A stretch of 64,000 bases of DNA from Blautia sp. (GTDB taxonomy: Bacteria > Bacillota > Clostridia > Lachnospirales > Lachnospiraceae): NCBI GenBank assembly GCA_029257775.1, contig JARIAQ010000019.1, positions 124,001-188,000 on the forward strand, given 5' to 3'. The translations under genes and the position numbers were made by a program. Of this stretch, positions 62,940-64,000 are shown one piece after another. The notes beneath the pieces were generated by a model. That model ran no database searches. It worked only from the letters and a program-made list of their open reading frames with translations, and was not told where the DNA came from. Numbering within the stretch: position 1 is the stretch's first letter; every line of letters starts with the position of its first letter.

Positions 62940-64000
62940 TTATTTTGCGTAGTTGTCAAAATATCCCTGGATGTAGATAATTGGAGTTCCCTTATCACCG
63001 GAACCAGAAGTTAAGTCAGCCAGAGAACCTAAAAGATCAGTAAGACGTCTTGGTGTAGTACCCTGTGTTACCATAGTGCCTTTTAAGCTGGCAGCTTTTT
63101 CATCTTTTTCTGTAATATAATTTTTAATAGCATCTTTCAATTCATTGCCAGATAGACTAGCAAAATCATTATCAGCCAGATATTTTAATTTTACTTCGTT
63201 TGGAGTACCTTCCAGACCTGCAGTATAAGCTGGAGATACAACTGGATCAGCTAATTCCCAGATTTTTCCTACTGGATCTTTAAATGCGCCATCACCGTAT
63301 ACCATAACTTCTACATTTTTACCTGTTTTTTCCAGTATAGAATTGTGGATAGCGTTAACAACTTCTTCGCATTTAATTGGGAATAGTTTGATAGTATCCT
63401 CTGTTGCTTTGTTGGAACCTAAAAGTCCATAAGCATCATTATAACCGCTGCCATTGATACTTTTTGTCATAATATCATCAAGAGCATATACTTTTTCAGC
63501 ACCATTAGCTTTTAAAATACGTTTTGTTCTCTGACGAGTATGGATGTCACAAGTAAGAACATTCTTAGTATAGGAAAGAATTGCTTTTGGATTATTTGCA
63601 AAAATAATTTCTACTTCAGCGCCGGCTTCCTGAATAAGTTGTTTGTAATATTCTACATAGTCAACACCTGTGAAAACGTGTTTTTCATAACCAAATAATT
63701 CTCTGTATTTTTCTTCTGTTAAAACATCAGACCATGGATTAACATTTTTTTCATCCATAACATCTAAGTCAATCAGGTGATTTCCTACTTCATCAGATGG
63801 ATAGCTTAACATGAGTACGATTTTTTTACAACCCATAGCAATACCTTTTAAACAGATGGAAAAACGATTACGACTTAAAATAGGGAAAATTACACCGACT
63901 GTATCATCACCAAATTTTTCTTTTACATCAACTGCAATATCTTTTACGTTTGCATAGTTGCCTTGAGCTCTGGCAACAACTGCTTCTGTAACAGCAATTA
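62940..64000 (-). CDS. Coenzyme F420-0:L-glutamate ligase-like protein (partial)
   Basis: At least 352 codons; the frame stays open to the right edge, so the N-terminus is outside the window. 'ITVTEAVVARAQGNY'-like sequence ('IAVTEAVVARAQGNYANVKD') and 'LSRNRFSICLKGIAMGCKKI' match the CofE/F420 ligase-like proteins of Firmicutes. Further on are 'YGDGAFKDPVGKIWELADPV' and an 'SGSGDKGTPIIYIQGYFDNY' end. True CofE adds glutamate to F420-0; Clostridia of this kind generally lack F420, so the substrate here is probably another carboxylate. An internal ATG at 63836 is not the true start. Confidence 0.8.
   Translation of the reverse strand, partial: IAVTEAVVARAQGNYANVKDIAVDVKEKFGDDTVGVIFPILSRNRFSICLKGIAMGCKKIVLMLSYPSDEVGNHLIDLDVMDEKNVNPWSDVLTEEKYRELFGYEKHVFTGVDYVEYYKQLIQEAGAEVEIIFANNPKAILSYTKNVLTCDIHTRQRTKRILKANGAEKVYALDDIMTKSINGSGYNDAYGLLGSNKATEDTIKLFPIKCEEVVNAIHNSILEKTGKNVEVMVYGDGAFKDPVGKIWELADPVVSPAYTAGLEGTPNEVKLKYLADNDFASLSGNELKDAIKNYITEKDEKAASLKGTMVTQGTTPRRLTDLLGSLADLTSGSGDKGTPIIYIQGYFDNYAK

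Noticed and set aside
1..64000. CRISPR array, prophage, insertion sequence, toxin-antitoxin or defence island
   Set aside because: No regularly spaced repeats, no integrase, transposase, capsid or nuclease genes, and no composition break were seen. tRNA genes show no duplicated attachment end nearby.

Overview
The window is one contiguous stretch of a low-GC (high-30s % by eye) Gram-positive chromosome. An intact sporulation sigma factor (sigG), LytR-CpsA-Psr and lipoprotein genes, strong AGGAGG ribosome sites, the order tig-clpP-clpX-lon-engB and many Lachnospiraceae-type small proteins point to an anaerobic, spore-forming Clostridia member, most likely a gut Lachnospiraceae (Blautia-like). 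Genus is inference. I see no prophage, insertion sequence, CRISPR array or rRNA operon.

Left part (1-12.6 kb), carbohydrate use: a broken AraC remnant, a GH13 oligo-1,6-glucosidase, then a LacI regulator with a two-permease plus lipoprotein sugar ABC importer of the LplB/YtcP type and two cytoplasmic mannosidases (GH38 alpha, GH2 beta). This reads as a locus for importing short manno-oligosaccharides, possibly N-glycan cores, and cleaving them inside the cell. At 21-23 kb lies a GH112 galacto-N-biose/lacto-N-biose-type phosphorylase, another enzyme for host mucin or milk glycans, followed by a convergent MATE-AraC pair.

Middle-left (12.7-30.8 kb): a DUF454 membrane protein with a heterodimeric CydCD-like ABC exporter, a cytidylate-kinase-like protein, an LCP cell-wall protein, a clear lysine riboswitch with terminator controlling an NhaC-family (LysW-type) transporter, sigG, a tRNA-Val/tRNA-Met pair, proC, and single genes (NMT1-type binding lipoprotein, CYTH, GNAT, DJ-1).

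Middle (30.9-41.8 kb): protein quality control (trigger factor, ClpP, ClpX, Lon) with EngB, a HAD-GNAT fusion, then the ECF vitamin transporter energising module (EcfA1-EcfA2-EcfT) and truA.

Right part (41.8-64 kb): YitT, a cold-shock protein with a structured leader, a pyrimidine cluster (pyrC-F-K-D, then E), small membrane proteins, an HD hydrolase coupled to an unusual M29 peptidase, purE-M-N-D, a GntR-clpC pair, radA, purA and a partial CofE-like gene running off the right edge.

Most of the window is ordinary housekeeping sequence. I did not find a convincing new multi-gene system. The most notable points are the riboswitch-transporter pair, the cold-shock leader palindrome, a dispersed family of terminator-like palindromes with shared arms, the M29 protein with a long extra N-terminal region, the GntR gene where CtsR-McsAB might be expected before clpC, and the mannoside locus beside a decayed regulator.
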